A stretch of DNA of 15,511 bases from DTU018 sp003444615 (lineage in GTDB: Bacteria > Bacillota > Syntrophomonadia > Syntrophomonadales > Syntrophomonadaceae): positions 1 to 15,511 of the forward strand of contig JBASMO010000090.1 in NCBI GenBank assembly GCA_049656905.1. Direction: 5' to 3'. Below the pieces are notes generated by a model. That model was given only the letters and a program-made list of their open reading frames with translations. It was not told where the DNA came from and made no database searches. This document shows, piece by piece, positions 1-8,399 of the stretch. Position numbers and translations under genes: made by a program. Within the stretch, counting starts at the first letter, position 1. Each line of letters opens with the position of its first letter.

Positions 1-66
1 GCTAAAGATCAGCACTTGAAAGAAGTAGGGGCCCAGCGTTATCTGCAGGAAAAAGGAGGGCTATAA
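1..66 (+). CDS. 3' end of an unidentified upstream gene (partial)
   Basis: One frame is open from base 1 and reads 21 residues, ending in HLKEVGAQRYLQEKGGL before a TAA at 64-66. The stop is followed directly by the purB ATG at 67, and the purB ribosome binding site (AAAGGAGGG, 52-60) lies inside these last codons. The other two forward frames hit stops within the first 20 bases. Its position argues for another purine gene of the same operon, for example purE or purC, but 21 residues are too few for me to recognise a family. The coding call is moderate; the identity is unknown. Confidence 0.55.
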   Translation, partial: AKDQHLKEVGAQRYLQEKGGL

Positions 67-1362
67 ATGATTCCACGCTATACTCTGCCGGAAATGGGTG
101 CCATCTGGACCGAAGAGAACAAACTCAATAACTGGCTGCAAATTGAAATTGCCGCTTGTGAAGGCTGGGCTAAATTGGGGCGTATCCCCGAGGAAGCGGT
201 TAAAGTCATTAGCGCTACGGCTCGTTTTGATCTGCAGCGGGTAAAAGAAATAGAGGCGGAAGTACGCCATGATGTTATCGCCTTTTTAACTAATGTTGCG
301 GAAAACGTGGGTGATGAGTCCAAATATATACATTTGGGCATGACTTCCTCGGACATTCTGGATACTGGGTTAGCTCTGCAAATGCGTGATTCGGCTGATC
401 TTATACTTGATAAATTGCAGAGTTTGCAAGAAGCGGTGGCAGAAAAGGCTCGGGAGTATAAATATACTCTGACCATGGGCCGTACCCATGGAGTACATGG
501 AGAGCCCACCACTTTTGGCTTGAAGATGGCTCTGTGGTTTACAGAAATACAGCGCCATATTGATAGATTACAAGAAGCCCGTCAGGTGATTGCCTGTGGC
601 GCTATATCCGGTGCCATGGGCAACTTCGCACACTTAGATCCGCGGGTAGAAGAACATGTGTGCCACAAACTAGGCCTTATGCCCTGCCCGGTTTCCACCC
701 AAATCATTCAAAGAGACCGCCATGCTCAATTTCTCACTACCCTGGCGGTGATAGGCAGTTCCTTGGAAAAGATGGCCACCGAGATACGCAATCTACAGCG
801 AACCGAGATACTGGAAGTGGAAGAACCTTTTTCTAAAGGGCAGAAGGGTTCATCAGCTATGCCCCACAAACGCAATCCTATGATGAGCGAAAGAGTGGCC
901 GGATTGTCCCGGGTCTTGAGGGGAAATGCCCTGGCTGCTATGGAAAACGTGTCTTTGTGGCATGAAAGAGATTTGACTCATTCTTCAGTAGAACGGGTGA
1001 TTATTCCCGATAGCTGCATACTCTTAGACTATATGCTGGAGAAGTTTACCGCTATTGTACAGGGATTGGTGGTATACGAAGACCGTATGCAAAAAAATAT
1101 TGAACGCACCCGTGGATTGGTCTTTTCCCAGGAACTGATGCTGGTTCTGGTGGGTAAGGGTCTGCTGAGGGAAGAAGCTTACCGCTTGGTGCAGGGGCAT
1201 GCTATGACTAGCTGGACTCAGGGGCTTGATTTCCGGGAATTGATTATGAAGGACGAGGAGATCATGAGGCATCTTTCCCCTCATGATATAGAAAAGGCTT
1301 TTTCCTACGATATATACAAGGATAAAGTTGATTACATTTTCAAGCGCTGTGGTCTAGATTAG
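67..1362 (+). CDS. purB: Adenylosuccinate lyase
   Basis: A 431-residue lyase of the fumarase/aspartase superfamily, of normal length for the bacterial PurB type. It acts twice in cytoplasmic purine synthesis, releasing fumarate from SAICAR to give AICAR and from adenylosuccinate to give AMP. The family signature SSAMPHKRNP lies at residues 262-271, with the likely catalytic serine at S263. H141 in GRTHGVHGEPT is the conserved histidine, and H89 in YIHLGMTSSD sits in the other conserved active-site loop. The ATG at 67 follows AAAGGAGGG with good spacing and abuts the stop of the preceding gene, so co-translation is likely. The stop is TAG. The 56-nt spacer to purF shows no terminator or promoter that I can support. 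Confidence 0.97.
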   Translation: MIPRYTLPEMGAIWTEENKLNNWLQIEIAACEGWAKLGRIPEEAVKVISATARFDLQRVKEIEAEVRHDVIAFLTNVAENVGDESKYIHLGMTSSDILDTGLALQMRDSADLILDKLQSLQEAVAEKAREYKYTLTMGRTHGVHGEPTTFGLKMALWFTEIQRHIDRLQEARQVIACGAISGAMGNFAHLDPRVEEHVCHKLGLMPCPVSTQIIQRDRHAQFLTTLAVIGSSLEKMATEIRNLQRTEILEVEEPFSKGQKGSSAMPHKRNPMMSERVAGLSRVLRGNALAAMENVSLWHERDLTHSSVERVIIPDSCILLDYMLEKFTAIVQGLVVYEDRMQKNIERTRGLVFSQELMLVLVGKGLLREEAYRLVQGHAMTSWTQGLDFRELIMKDEEIMRHLSPHDIEKAFSYDIYKDKVDYIFKRCGLD

Positions 1363-1418
1363 TTCACACGGGAATAGTCTTTTGTCGCGATGGGATCCGT
1401 ATTGGGGGAGGCACTAGA

Positions 1419-2813
1419 ATGTATTATGAAGTAGAGGACAAATTCAAAGAGGAATGCGGTGTTTTCGGTATTTATTTAAACAACCCCGAAAACATCACCG
1501 ATGCAGCCCGTTCAACTTTCTATGGCCTTTATGCTTTGCAGCACCGTGGTCAGGAGAGCGCAGGTATTGCCGTATCCGATGGCAAAAGCATTCAACTGTA
1601 TAAAGGCATGGGACTAGTTTCTGATGTTTTTACACCTGATGAGATTGACAACATGCATGGTCATATGGCTATAGGGCATGTACGCTACTCAACCACTGGT
1701 GAGAGCGGATTAGTCAATGCCCAGCCTTTAGTTTTCCATTACTTGCAGGGTATGGTAGCTTTAGCCCACAACGGCAATCTTACCAATAATGCCGCCCTGA
1801 GAAAAAGACTGGCCACTTAGGGTTCGATTTTCCAGACTACTACCGACACCGAGATAGTAGCCAATCTTCTAGCCCGCTATGCTCAGGATAAGATGGAAGA
1901 TGCTCTGGCTAAATGCATGATAGACTTAAAAGGCGCCTATGCTTTGGTGATTATGACGGAGGATACCCTGGTAGGAATGCGGGATCCTATGGGAATCAGA
2001 CCGCTCTGTCTGGGTGAGCTGAACGGCAATTACATTCTTTCCTCGGAGTCAGCCGCTCTTGATACTATTGGTGCGGAGTTAGTTAGAGATGTTAGTCCTG
2101 GTGAAATAGTGGTGATTAACCAGAACGGGGTGCAGTTTAAGCAGGTGATTAATTCTCCCGGCCGGGCTCATTGTATTTTCGAATATATCTATTTTGCTCG
2201 TCCTGACAGTACCATTGACGGCATAAACGTGTACCGCAGCCGTCGTAAAATGGGCCAGCAGCTGGCCAAAGAGTGCCAGGATTTAGATGTGGATTTAGTT
2301 ATTTCGGTGCCAGATTCTGGCACTGCGGCTGCTTTGGGCTTTGCCGAGGAAGCCGGTATTCCATTTGAAGAAGGATTAATGAAAAACCGCTATGTGGGCC
2401 GGACCTTCATTCAGCCCACCCAAAAGATGCGGGAGTTGGGGGTTAGGTTGAAGTTAAACGCTATTGCTGAAATTGTACGGGGCAAGCGCATAGTAATGGT
2501 GGATGATTCAATTGTACGGGGAACTACCAGTAAGAAAATTATTCAGATGCTGCGCCTGGCTGGTGCCACTGAAGTGCATATGGCAGTAGCTTCCCCTCCT
2601 ACTAAATACCCATGCTATTATGGCATAGACACTTCTCGCCAGGAGGAACTGATTGCTAATATTATGGACACTGACGAAATCAAAGATTTTATCGGAGCCG
2701 ATAGTCTTCACTATATCAGTATGGAAGGCATGCTTGAGGCCTTAAAGCAAGACGGGCTCAGCTTCTGCGCTGCCTGTTTCAGTGGTTCTTATCCGGTGCA
2801 GAGTGGAGAGTGA
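1419..2813 (+). pseudogene. purF: Amidophosphoribosyltransferase, interrupted by an in-frame TAG at codon 134
   Basis: PurF transfers glutamine amide nitrogen to PRPP, the committed step of purine synthesis. The frame would encode 464 residues, a normal length, but codon 134 (1818-1820) is TAG. Homology resumes in the same frame at once with GSIFQTTTDTE, so there is no frameshift or deletion. The N-terminal part has a 12-residue propeptide and the Ntn nucleophile C13 (EECGVFGIY). The C-terminal part has the PRPP loop VMVDDSIVRGTT at 359-370. Four cysteines, C252, C399, C450 and C453, match the 4Fe-4S ligand pattern of Bacillus-type PurF. The ribosome binding site is GGGGGAGG at 1404-1411. The next ATG after the stop (1893) would lose 25 conserved residues and has only a weak Shine-Dalgarno. 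A CAG-to-TAG change is the simplest origin. It may be a real nonsense mutation, a sequencing error, or a readthrough codon; the rest of the gene shows no decay. Confidence 0.92.
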
Positions 2814-2851
2814 AAAGGCCGGCTTTAACTATAGTTACCAACCCAGAAAAC

Positions 2852-2860
2852 AAAGGAGGT
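2852..2860 (+). promoter_or_regulatory. Ribosome binding site fixing the purM start
   Basis: AAAGGAGGT lies 5 nt upstream of ATG 2866. The purM frame stays open further upstream to an ATG at 2782, but that start would lie inside purF, lacks a comparable site, and would add residues unlike PurM. The site therefore sets the start at 2866. Confidence 0.85.
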
Positions 2861-2865
2861 CAATC

Positions 2866-3903
2866 ATGAACAACGATAGCCTGGATTATAAACAGGCAGG
2901 CGTAGACATTGATGCTGCTAATCGTTCCGTGGAACTTATCAAGCAGTGGGTGGAAAAAACCCATCGTCCGGGAGTGTTGTCAGGAATCGGCGGATTTGGC
3001 GGCTTTTTTGCCCTGGACACCAGTCGTTATGCTGAGCCGGTATTGGTTTCCGGAACTGATGGAGTAGGAACCAAGTTAAAAATTGCGCAAATGATGGATA
3101 TTCACCACACCGTAGGCATTGACCTGGTAGCCATGTGTGTAAATGACATTCTGGTGCATGGTGCAGAACCATTGTTTTTCCTGGATTATATTGCGGTAGG
3201 CAAGCTAAAGCCCTCTTTAGTTGAACAACTGGTGCAGGGTGTCAGTGAAGGATGCCTTCAAGCTGGCTGTGCTTTAATTGGGGGAGAAACTGCTGAAATG
3301 CCTGGTTTCTATAATGAAGATGAATATGATCTGGCTGGTTTTGCGGTAGGAGTTGTAGAACGTTCGCGCCTCCTGACCGGGCAAAATGTAGAGGAAGGTG
3401 ATCTGTTAATAGGATTGCCTTCATCAGGAGTTCATTCTAATGGCTATTCCTTGGCAAGAAAAGCGCTTCTGGAGCGAGCCGGATTAAAACTCGAGCAGTA
3501 CAGTTCTGAGCTGGGTAAAACCATCGGTGAGGAACTGCTTACTCCTACCCGTATTTACGTTAAACCCATTTTGAAGCTATTGCAGCATACTGAAATCAAA
3601 GCTATGGCTCACATAACCGGTGGAGGTATAGTTGAAAACCTGCAGCGCAGCCTGCCCACCCATTTAGGTGCCCAAATTGATTCAGCTTCCCTGCCGGTTT
3701 TACCTGTCTTTGATTTAATTGCCCATGCAGGCCAAATCGATAAACAGGAGATGTACCGGACCTTTAATATGGGAATTGGTTTTATTGTCATCGCTTCAGC
3801 ACATTATTCGGATAACGCGTTAAAGTGCTTGCGTGATGAAGGAGAAAACCCTATAGTTATAGGAAGAGTATGCCAGCAAGGTGAAGGGGTTGTGATTAAA
3901 TGA
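2866..3903 (+). CDS. purM: Phosphoribosylformylglycinamidine cyclo-ligase (AIR synthetase)
   Basis: A 345-residue protein, the usual PurM length. It closes FGAM to AIR using ATP. It begins with the family motif DYKQAGVDIDAAN; the last part is usually DAGN, a mild variation. It continues with the nucleotide-binding GTDGVGTKLK from residue 63, then GAEPLFFLDY, GGETAEMPGFY, GLPSSGVHSNGYS and the C-terminal HITGGGIVENL. The start at 2866 is chosen because of the strong ribosome binding site and because homology begins there. The stop overlaps the purN start by 4 nt (ATGA at 3900-3903), so the two are probably translationally coupled, as in many purMN operons. Confidence 0.97.
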   Translation: MNNDSLDYKQAGVDIDAANRSVELIKQWVEKTHRPGVLSGIGGFGGFFALDTSRYAEPVLVSGTDGVGTKLKIAQMMDIHHTVGIDLVAMCVNDILVHGAEPLFFLDYIAVGKLKPSLVEQLVQGVSEGCLQAGCALIGGETAEMPGFYNEDEYDLAGFAVGVVERSRLLTGQNVEEGDLLIGLPSSGVHSNGYSLARKALLERAGLKLEQYSSELGKTIGEELLTPTRIYVKPILKLLQHTEIKAMAHITGGGIVENLQRSLPTHLGAQIDSASLPVLPVFDLIAHAGQIDKQEMYRTFNMGIGFIVIASAHYSDNALKCLRDEGENPIVIGRVCQQGEGVVIK

Positions 3904-4529
3904 TACAGATTCATCCTGCCGGCAGATTAAAACTGGCTATTTTGGCTTCCGGCCGGGGCAGCAATTTTGATGCTATCTACCAGGCTATCCAGGACGGCCG
4001 CCTCAATGCTGATATCCAGGTCCTAATTAGTGACAAATCCCAGTCCATGGCTTTGCAAAAAGCCCGACAGCGTGATATTCCCGCCTATTTTTTAGATCCG
4101 GGTGCATTTGCCCGCCAAACCGATTATGAAAAAGAAATGGTTGGCCTGCTCCGGAAGCATCAGGTGGAAATAGTGGTTTTGGCTGGGTATATGCGCTTGG
4201 TGGGCCAGGTAATGCTGGAAGAGTATCCCCATCGCATTGTCAATATACATCCTGCTCTATTGCCGGCTTTTAAGGGTTTGCATGCTCAGCGGCAAGCTTT
4301 GGAATACGGAGTTAAATTCAGCGGATGTACGGTACATTTAGTGGATGAAGGAATGGACACCGGACCTATTATTATGCAAAAAGTAGTTCCGGTTTATGAT
4401 GACGATGACGAGGACCGCTTAACGGAGCGAATCCTAGAACAAGAGCATCAGATCTACTGGCAATCATTGCAGATGCTGGCGGAAGGGAAATTGTATATTC
4501 AGGGGCGTCGCATTGTGACCAAACTTTAG
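3900..4529 (+). CDS. purN: Phosphoribosylglycinamide formyltransferase (GAR transformylase)
   Basis: A 209-residue, folate-dependent PurN of normal length. It formylates GAR with 10-formyl-tetrahydrofolate. The N-terminal LAILASGRGSNFDAI is the phosphate-binding loop. The catalytic set is visible: N115 and H117 in NIHPALLPAFKG, and D153 in VDEGMDTGP, spaced as in the E. coli enzyme (N106, H108, D144). It starts within the ATGA overlap with purM and has no independent promoter that I can see. The stop is TAG. Confidence 0.97.
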   Translation: MIQIHPAGRLKLAILASGRGSNFDAIYQAIQDGRLNADIQVLISDKSQSMALQKARQRDIPAYFLDPGAFARQTDYEKEMVGLLRKHQVEIVVLAGYMRLVGQVMLEEYPHRIVNIHPALLPAFKGLHAQRQALEYGVKFSGCTVHLVDEGMDTGPIIMQKVVPVYDDDDEDRLTERILEQEHQIYWQSLQMLAEGKLYIQGRRIVTKL

Positions 4530-4576
4530 TTTAGACGTTAAACATATTTTAATCAGAAGCCAAGGAGGGTATAGAG

Positions 4577-6094
4577 ATGAAACGTGCACTTATCAGCGTA
4601 TCTAATAAAGAAGGTGTGGTGGAGTTCAGCCGGGGCCTGGCTGAGTTAGGATATGAGATAATTTCCACGGGCGGTACCTATCAGACTATTAAAGAGGCGG
4701 GCATACTGGTACGTCAAGTGGCTGATATTACTGGATTTCCGGAAATTTTAGATGGAAGGGTTAAAACCCTGCATCCTAAGATCCACGGGGGAATATTGGC
4801 CCGCCGCACCCAGGAGCATATAGCTCAATTGGAAGCCAATCAGATCACACCTATAGACATTGTGGCGGTTAATCTCTATCCCTTTCGGGAGACGGTAGCA
4901 CGTCCCGGAGTTTCTCTGGAGGAAGCCATAGAAAATATAGATATTGGTGGCCCTGCTATGGTCCGGGCTGCTGCTAAAAATCATCAATATGTGGTCATAG
5001 TTGTTAATCCAGCCCGCTATGAGCAAGTATTGGCTGAACTGCGCGATTCCGGTACCGTCAGCCAGGAAACCAGGTTCAAGTTGGCCTGTGAGGCCTTTAC
5101 TCATACGGCTGCTTATGACAGCATGATTTCTTCCTATTTATCCGGTTTAACCGGTGATAAATTTGGGGATACCGTAGTTGTTGGTGGAGAAAAAGTCTAC
5201 GAGCTGCGTTACGGAGAGAATCCCCATCAACAGGCGGCTTTTTATAGATTATTAACACCAGGTAAAGGTCTGCCAGATGCCCGGCAGCTTAATGGAAAAG
5301 AGCTTTCCTATAACAACATTGTGGACACTCAAGCAGCCTGGGATTTGGTTTGTGAATTCAACCAACCAGCCTGCGTTATTATTAAACATACCAATCCATG
5401 TGGAGCTGCGGTGGCCACTAATCTGGAAGAAGCCTTTGAAAAAGCCTTTGCCGCTGATTCTCTTTCGGCCTTTGGCGGCATAATTGCCTTAAACGGGAAA
5501 GTAGATGCTAATACTGCCCGGAAAATGGCCGAACCATTTATGGAAGTTATTATAGCTCCTGATTATGAAGAAGAGGCTCTGGAAATTTTACGAGCCAAGA
5601 AAAACCTGCGGGTGCTGAGCCTGCCTCTCACTGGCAATAAAGGCTGGCGGCTGCGGACGGTGGAGGGTGGCTTTGTAATTCAGGATGATGATTTTGATCC
5701 TGAAGAATTGCCTTTACAGGTAGTAACCGTGGCAAAGCCTAAACCAGATCAAATGGATGACCTGGTGTTTGCCTGGAAGGTAGTTAAACATGTGAAATCC
5801 AATGCCATAGTGGTAGTAAAAGATGGTGTATCCATTGGTGTGGGAGCCGGGCAGATGAACCGGGTAGGTGCGGCTAGAATTGCTTTGGAACAAGCTGGGG
5901 ATAAGGCTAGGGGAGCGGTATTGGCATCGGACGCTTTTTTTCCCTTTAAGGATACTGTGGAGCTAGCTGCCCAGTATGGGATTACGGCCATCATCCAGCC
6001 AGGTGGTTCAGTCCGTGACCAGGAAAGCATCGATGAATGTAACCAGAGGGGCATAGCCATGATCTTTACGGGAATTCGTCATTTTAGACACTAG
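4577..6094 (+). CDS. purH: Bifunctional AICAR formyltransferase / IMP cyclohydrolase
   Basis: A 505-residue protein, close to the usual 510-525. The N-terminal MGS-like IMP cyclohydrolase domain (about 1-195) carries ISVSNKEG, STGGTY, DGRVKTLHPKIHGG and NLYPF. The C-terminal AICAR transformylase domain carries KHTNPCGAA, with K270 and H271 at the expected catalytic positions, and ends in the typical GIRHFRH. It finishes purine synthesis (AICAR to FAICAR to IMP). It also disposes of the AICAR released by HisHF, whose genes lie downstream on the same strand. The ribosome binding site AGGAGGG at 4563-4569 supports ATG 4577. The stop is TAG, followed by an unusually long 285-nt spacer that contains a repeat element. 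Confidence 0.97.
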   Translation: MKRALISVSNKEGVVEFSRGLAELGYEIISTGGTYQTIKEAGILVRQVADITGFPEILDGRVKTLHPKIHGGILARRTQEHIAQLEANQITPIDIVAVNLYPFRETVARPGVSLEEAIENIDIGGPAMVRAAAKNHQYVVIVVNPARYEQVLAELRDSGTVSQETRFKLACEAFTHTAAYDSMISSYLSGLTGDKFGDTVVVGGEKVYELRYGENPHQQAAFYRLLTPGKGLPDARQLNGKELSYNNIVDTQAAWDLVCEFNQPACVIIKHTNPCGAAVATNLEEAFEKAFAADSLSAFGGIIALNGKVDANTARKMAEPFMEVIIAPDYEEEALEILRAKKNLRVLSLPLTGNKGWRLRTVEGGFVIQDDDFDPEELPLQVVTVAKPKPDQMDDLVFAWKVVKHVKSNAIVVVKDGVSIGVGAGQMNRVGAARIALEQAGDKARGAVLASDAFFPFKDTVELAAQYGITAIIQPGGSVRDQESIDECNQRGIAMIFTGIRHFRH

Positions 6095-6121
6095 AAATCT
6101 GATTTCGGGTGTGTCATTGCT

Positions 6122-6130
6122 GTGAAAATG
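6122..6130 (+). repeat. Possible target-site duplication, left copy
   Basis: GTGAAAATG at 6122-6130 recurs exactly at 6357-6365, on either side of the inverted-repeat element. Homology between this element and the second copy downstream of hisIE starts at 6134, just inside the left copy. The right copy overlaps the last two bases of the right inverted repeat, so the exact boundary is uncertain and chance is possible. Confidence 0.4.
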
Positions 6131-6133
6131 GAT

Positions 6134-6358
6134 TCGCAATTGTTACCTGTAGAACAGACCACGATGAATGAAAGCATTGCTGGTCAGCTTAAGCAGGAGT
6201 ATTAGCTGGGCGAGGAGTCTTGGAGCGAGCTGGCTAACACTCCTGCAAAGCTGTGGTTATCGTCGACATAGAGATTGCCACCCCCTGACGGGGTATTCAA
6301 TGACACGAAAGATGACAGGCTTAAGCTTCTCATTCATCATGAACTGTGTTTTACAGGT
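6134..6358 (+). mobile_element. MITE-like dispersed repeat in the purH-purD spacer
   Basis: A non-coding element with imperfect terminal inverted repeats. The left arm is 6145-6194 and the right arm 6319-6358. Both start ACCTGTA and both contain GATGAATGA and AGCTTAAGC when read inward; the left arm has about 14 extra internal bases. By eye about 32 positions pair. Bases 6154-6209 match 15293-15348 at 54 of 56 positions, so this is a repeat family rather than a chance hairpin. A small hairpin, ACCCC/GGGGT with a CTGAC loop, sits in the middle (6280-6294) and has no T-run. No transposase is present; a short frame here runs into purD and has no credible protein features. Transcribed, the arms could fold into a long stem between purH and purD. 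No known riboswitch is recognised. Confidence 0.6.
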
Positions 6359-6379
6359 GAAAATGTATAGGAGGCTGCA

Positions 6380-7666
6380 ATGGGAAAGAAGGTTTTGGTA
6401 GTTGGTCAGGGCGGACGGGAACATGCTCTGGTATGGAAACTCTCTCAGAGCCCCCAGGTGGAAAAAATCTATGCAGCACCTGGTAATCCAGGTATAGCCC
6501 AGTCAGCCCAGTGTGTAAATATATCTGCCTCTGATGCAGAAGGCCTGCTGGCTTTTGCCCTGCAGGAAAAAATTGATCTGACTATCGTGGGCCCTGAAGA
6601 ACCTCTGATGAGAGGTATAGTTGATAGATTTCAGGACCATGGTTTGAAGATATTCGGCCCCAGCGCTCAGGCGGCTCGTTTGGAAGGCAGCAAAGTATTC
6701 AGCAAAAATCTCATGTATAAGTATAATATACCCACTGCTGCTTATAAGGTATTTAACGAGCCAAAGGCCGCCGCCCAATTTGCCTGCTCTTTTACCGATC
6801 GGGGGCAACCGGTAGTTATTAAAGCAGATGGCCTGGCGGCTGGCAAGGGAGTAATTATTGCCACCACCAGCCAGGAGGCTCGCCAGGCTGTTGACGAAAT
6901 AATGCGAGAAAAGGTTTTTGGTGAAGCGGGGAAGAGTATAGTCATTGAAGAGTTTTTACAGGGTGAGGAAGTCAGTGTGTTTGCTCTGGCTGATGGGCAT
7001 AAAGCAGTAACCCTAGTAGCTGCTCAGGATCACAAGAGGGTATTTGATAATGACCAAGGCCCCAATACTGGCGGTATGGGTGCTTATACCCATCCCCCCG
7101 TATTTACCAGCGAGCTGCGGGAGATAGTTGACCGTACCATTTTGCAGCCTACAGTGCAGGCCATGGCCCAGGAGGGATGTCCTTACCGGGGAGTACTGTA
7201 TGCGGGTTTAATGATTACCCCTAATGGTCCCAAGGTTTTAGAATTCAATGCTCGGTTTGGGGATCCAGAGACCCAGGTAATTATGCCGATACTGGAAGGA
7301 GATGTGCTGCCCCTTTTCGAAGCTGTAGCCGACGGGGATTTGAGCTCTGTTAAGCTTACAGTCCGACCGGACTACTGTGTTTGTGTAATCTTAGCTTCTG
7401 GGGGCTATCCTGGAAAGTATGATCAGGGATACCCTATTAAGGGCTTGGAAAGTCTTTCCGAAACCACTCTGGTATTCCACGCGGGAACAGCCATAAAAGA
7501 TGGGCAGTTGGTAACTAACGGCGGCCGAGTGATGGCCATAACCTCCCGGGCAAAATCTATGGAGGATGCTCTGAACGATGTATATAACCAGGTAGAAAAA
7601 ATCAGTTTCACTGATATGCATTACCGAACTGATATTGGCAAACGTGCTCTAAACAGGGGGAAATAG
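6380..7666 (+). CDS. purD: Phosphoribosylamine--glycine ligase (GAR synthetase)
   Basis: A 428-residue ATP-grasp enzyme of normal length. It joins glycine to phosphoribosylamine, the product of PurF. The N-terminal domain opens with VLVVGQGGREHALVWK. The ATP-grasp core shows KADGLAAGKGV, the acidic-loop region VIEEFLQGEEVSVFAL, GPNTGGMGAYTHPP, and the metal/ATP motif EFNARFGDPETQ. The ribosome binding site TAGGAGG at 6368-6374 supports ATG 6380 and lies outside the upstream repeat, so initiation should be unaffected. Without the repeat and one duplication copy, the spacer to purH would be about 50 nt, like the other spacers of this operon. The stop is TAG. Confidence 0.97.
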   Translation: MGKKVLVVGQGGREHALVWKLSQSPQVEKIYAAPGNPGIAQSAQCVNISASDAEGLLAFALQEKIDLTIVGPEEPLMRGIVDRFQDHGLKIFGPSAQAARLEGSKVFSKNLMYKYNIPTAAYKVFNEPKAAAQFACSFTDRGQPVVIKADGLAAGKGVIIATTSQEARQAVDEIMREKVFGEAGKSIVIEEFLQGEEVSVFALADGHKAVTLVAAQDHKRVFDNDQGPNTGGMGAYTHPPVFTSELREIVDRTILQPTVQAMAQEGCPYRGVLYAGLMITPNGPKVLEFNARFGDPETQVIMPILEGDVLPLFEAVADGDLSSVKLTVRPDYCVCVILASGGYPGKYDQGYPIKGLESLSETTLVFHAGTAIKDGQLVTNGGRVMAITSRAKSMEDALNDVYNQVEKISFTDMHYRTDIGKRALNRGK

Positions 7667-7700
7667 TACTGCCGATTTGTAGGCCTTAGCGGCTATCAAT

Positions 7701-7707
7701 AAGGGGG
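7701..7707 (+). promoter_or_regulatory. Ribosome binding site deciding the HD-protein start
   Basis: AAGGGGG ends 1 nt before an ATG at 7709 but 10 nt before the in-frame ATG at 7718. Normal spacing favours 7718. Confidence 0.6.
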
Positions 7708-7717
7708 AATGATAGTT

Positions 7718-8380
7718 ATGGTTACGCTAACCCAAGTAAAAGACAGTGTCTTGGTGCAGCAGTACATGAAAATGGGTAATGAATTCATCGGTAATATGGG
7801 GGCTATAGAGCACAATATTGAGCATGCGGAGCTGACATCCGAGCTATGTCGTGATATTCTCATAACCCTTGGTTATCCTGATAGAGAAGCAGAATTAGGG
7901 GCTATAGCGGGTTACTTGCACGATATTGGTAATCTGGTTAATCGCTATGGGCATGGTATGTCAGGTGCCTTGATAGCCTTTAACATATTACTGGATATGG
8001 GAATGGATCCTGCGGAAATCGCTACTATCATGGGGGCTATAGGCAATCATGAGGAACAAGCCGGGGGGCACTGTGTAAATAATGTGGCGGCAGCTTTGAT
8101 TTTAGCGGATAAATCCGATGTCCATCGCTCCCGGGTCCGCAAGGGGGATTTTGCTGCATTTACTTCCCGGGATCGGGTAAATTATGCGGTAACTGAATCA
8201 GGTATTAATGTAGATGCCGCTAATAAGAGGATAACCATGTCTATAACTATAGATACCAGTGTCTGTTCGGTAATGGAGTATTTTGAAATTTTCCTGACTA
8301 AAATGCTTATGAGCCGGCGGGCAGCCCAACACCTAGGCTGCGAGTTCGAATTACTCATAAATGACTATAAACTTCTGTAG
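7718..8380 (+). CDS. HD-domain protein, putative metal-dependent phosphohydrolase
   Basis: A soluble protein of 220 residues from the preferred start. It has the HD-superfamily metal-site pattern: H36 (HNIEH), H68-D69 (YLHDIGN), H79 (GHGMSG), H111 (GNHEE) and D131 (LADKSD). The HD domain takes up about residues 30-140; the remainder (about 145-220) I do not recognise. There is no signal peptide and no membrane segment. HD proteins hydrolyse phosphate esters or nucleotides, but the substrate cannot be read from the sequence. The gene sits about 50 nt after purD and 19 nt before a yerC-like gene, so it is likely co-transcribed. A role in nucleotide turnover or signalling is only a guess from this position. 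The stop is TAG. Confidence 0.85.
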   Translation: MVTLTQVKDSVLVQQYMKMGNEFIGNMGAIEHNIEHAELTSELCRDILITLGYPDREAELGAIAGYLHDIGNLVNRYGHGMSGALIAFNILLDMGMDPAEIATIMGAIGNHEEQAGGHCVNNVAAALILADKSDVHRSRVRKGDFAAFTSRDRVNYAVTESGINVDAANKRITMSITIDTSVCSVMEYFEIFLTKMLMSRRAAQHLGCEFELLINDYKLL

Positions 8381-8399
8381 TTAGAGGGGAGGAAAAGTC

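Noticed and set aside
1893..2813. A separate gene starting at ATG 1893
   Set aside because: It is the same frame as the first part of purF, and conserved PurF residues lie between the TAG and this ATG; it is the remainder of the interrupted gene.
2782..2865. Upstream extension of purM to an ATG at 2782
   Set aside because: That start lies inside purF. The strong ribosome binding site at 2852-2860 and PurM homology point to 2866.
6280..6294. ACCCC/GGGGT hairpin as a purH terminator
   Set aside because: The stem is only 5 bp and is followed by ATTCAATGAC rather than a T-run; it lies inside the repeat.
6168..6401. A 77-residue plus-strand frame in the purH-purD spacer
   Set aside because: It lies wholly in the repeat, has no good ribosome binding site or recognisable domain, and runs over the purD start in another frame.
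7667..7717. Promoter or palindromic operator between purD and the HD gene
   Set aside because: The best near-palindrome (TAGGCCTTAGCGGCTA) matches its complement poorly, and no -35/-10 pair with proper spacing is visible.
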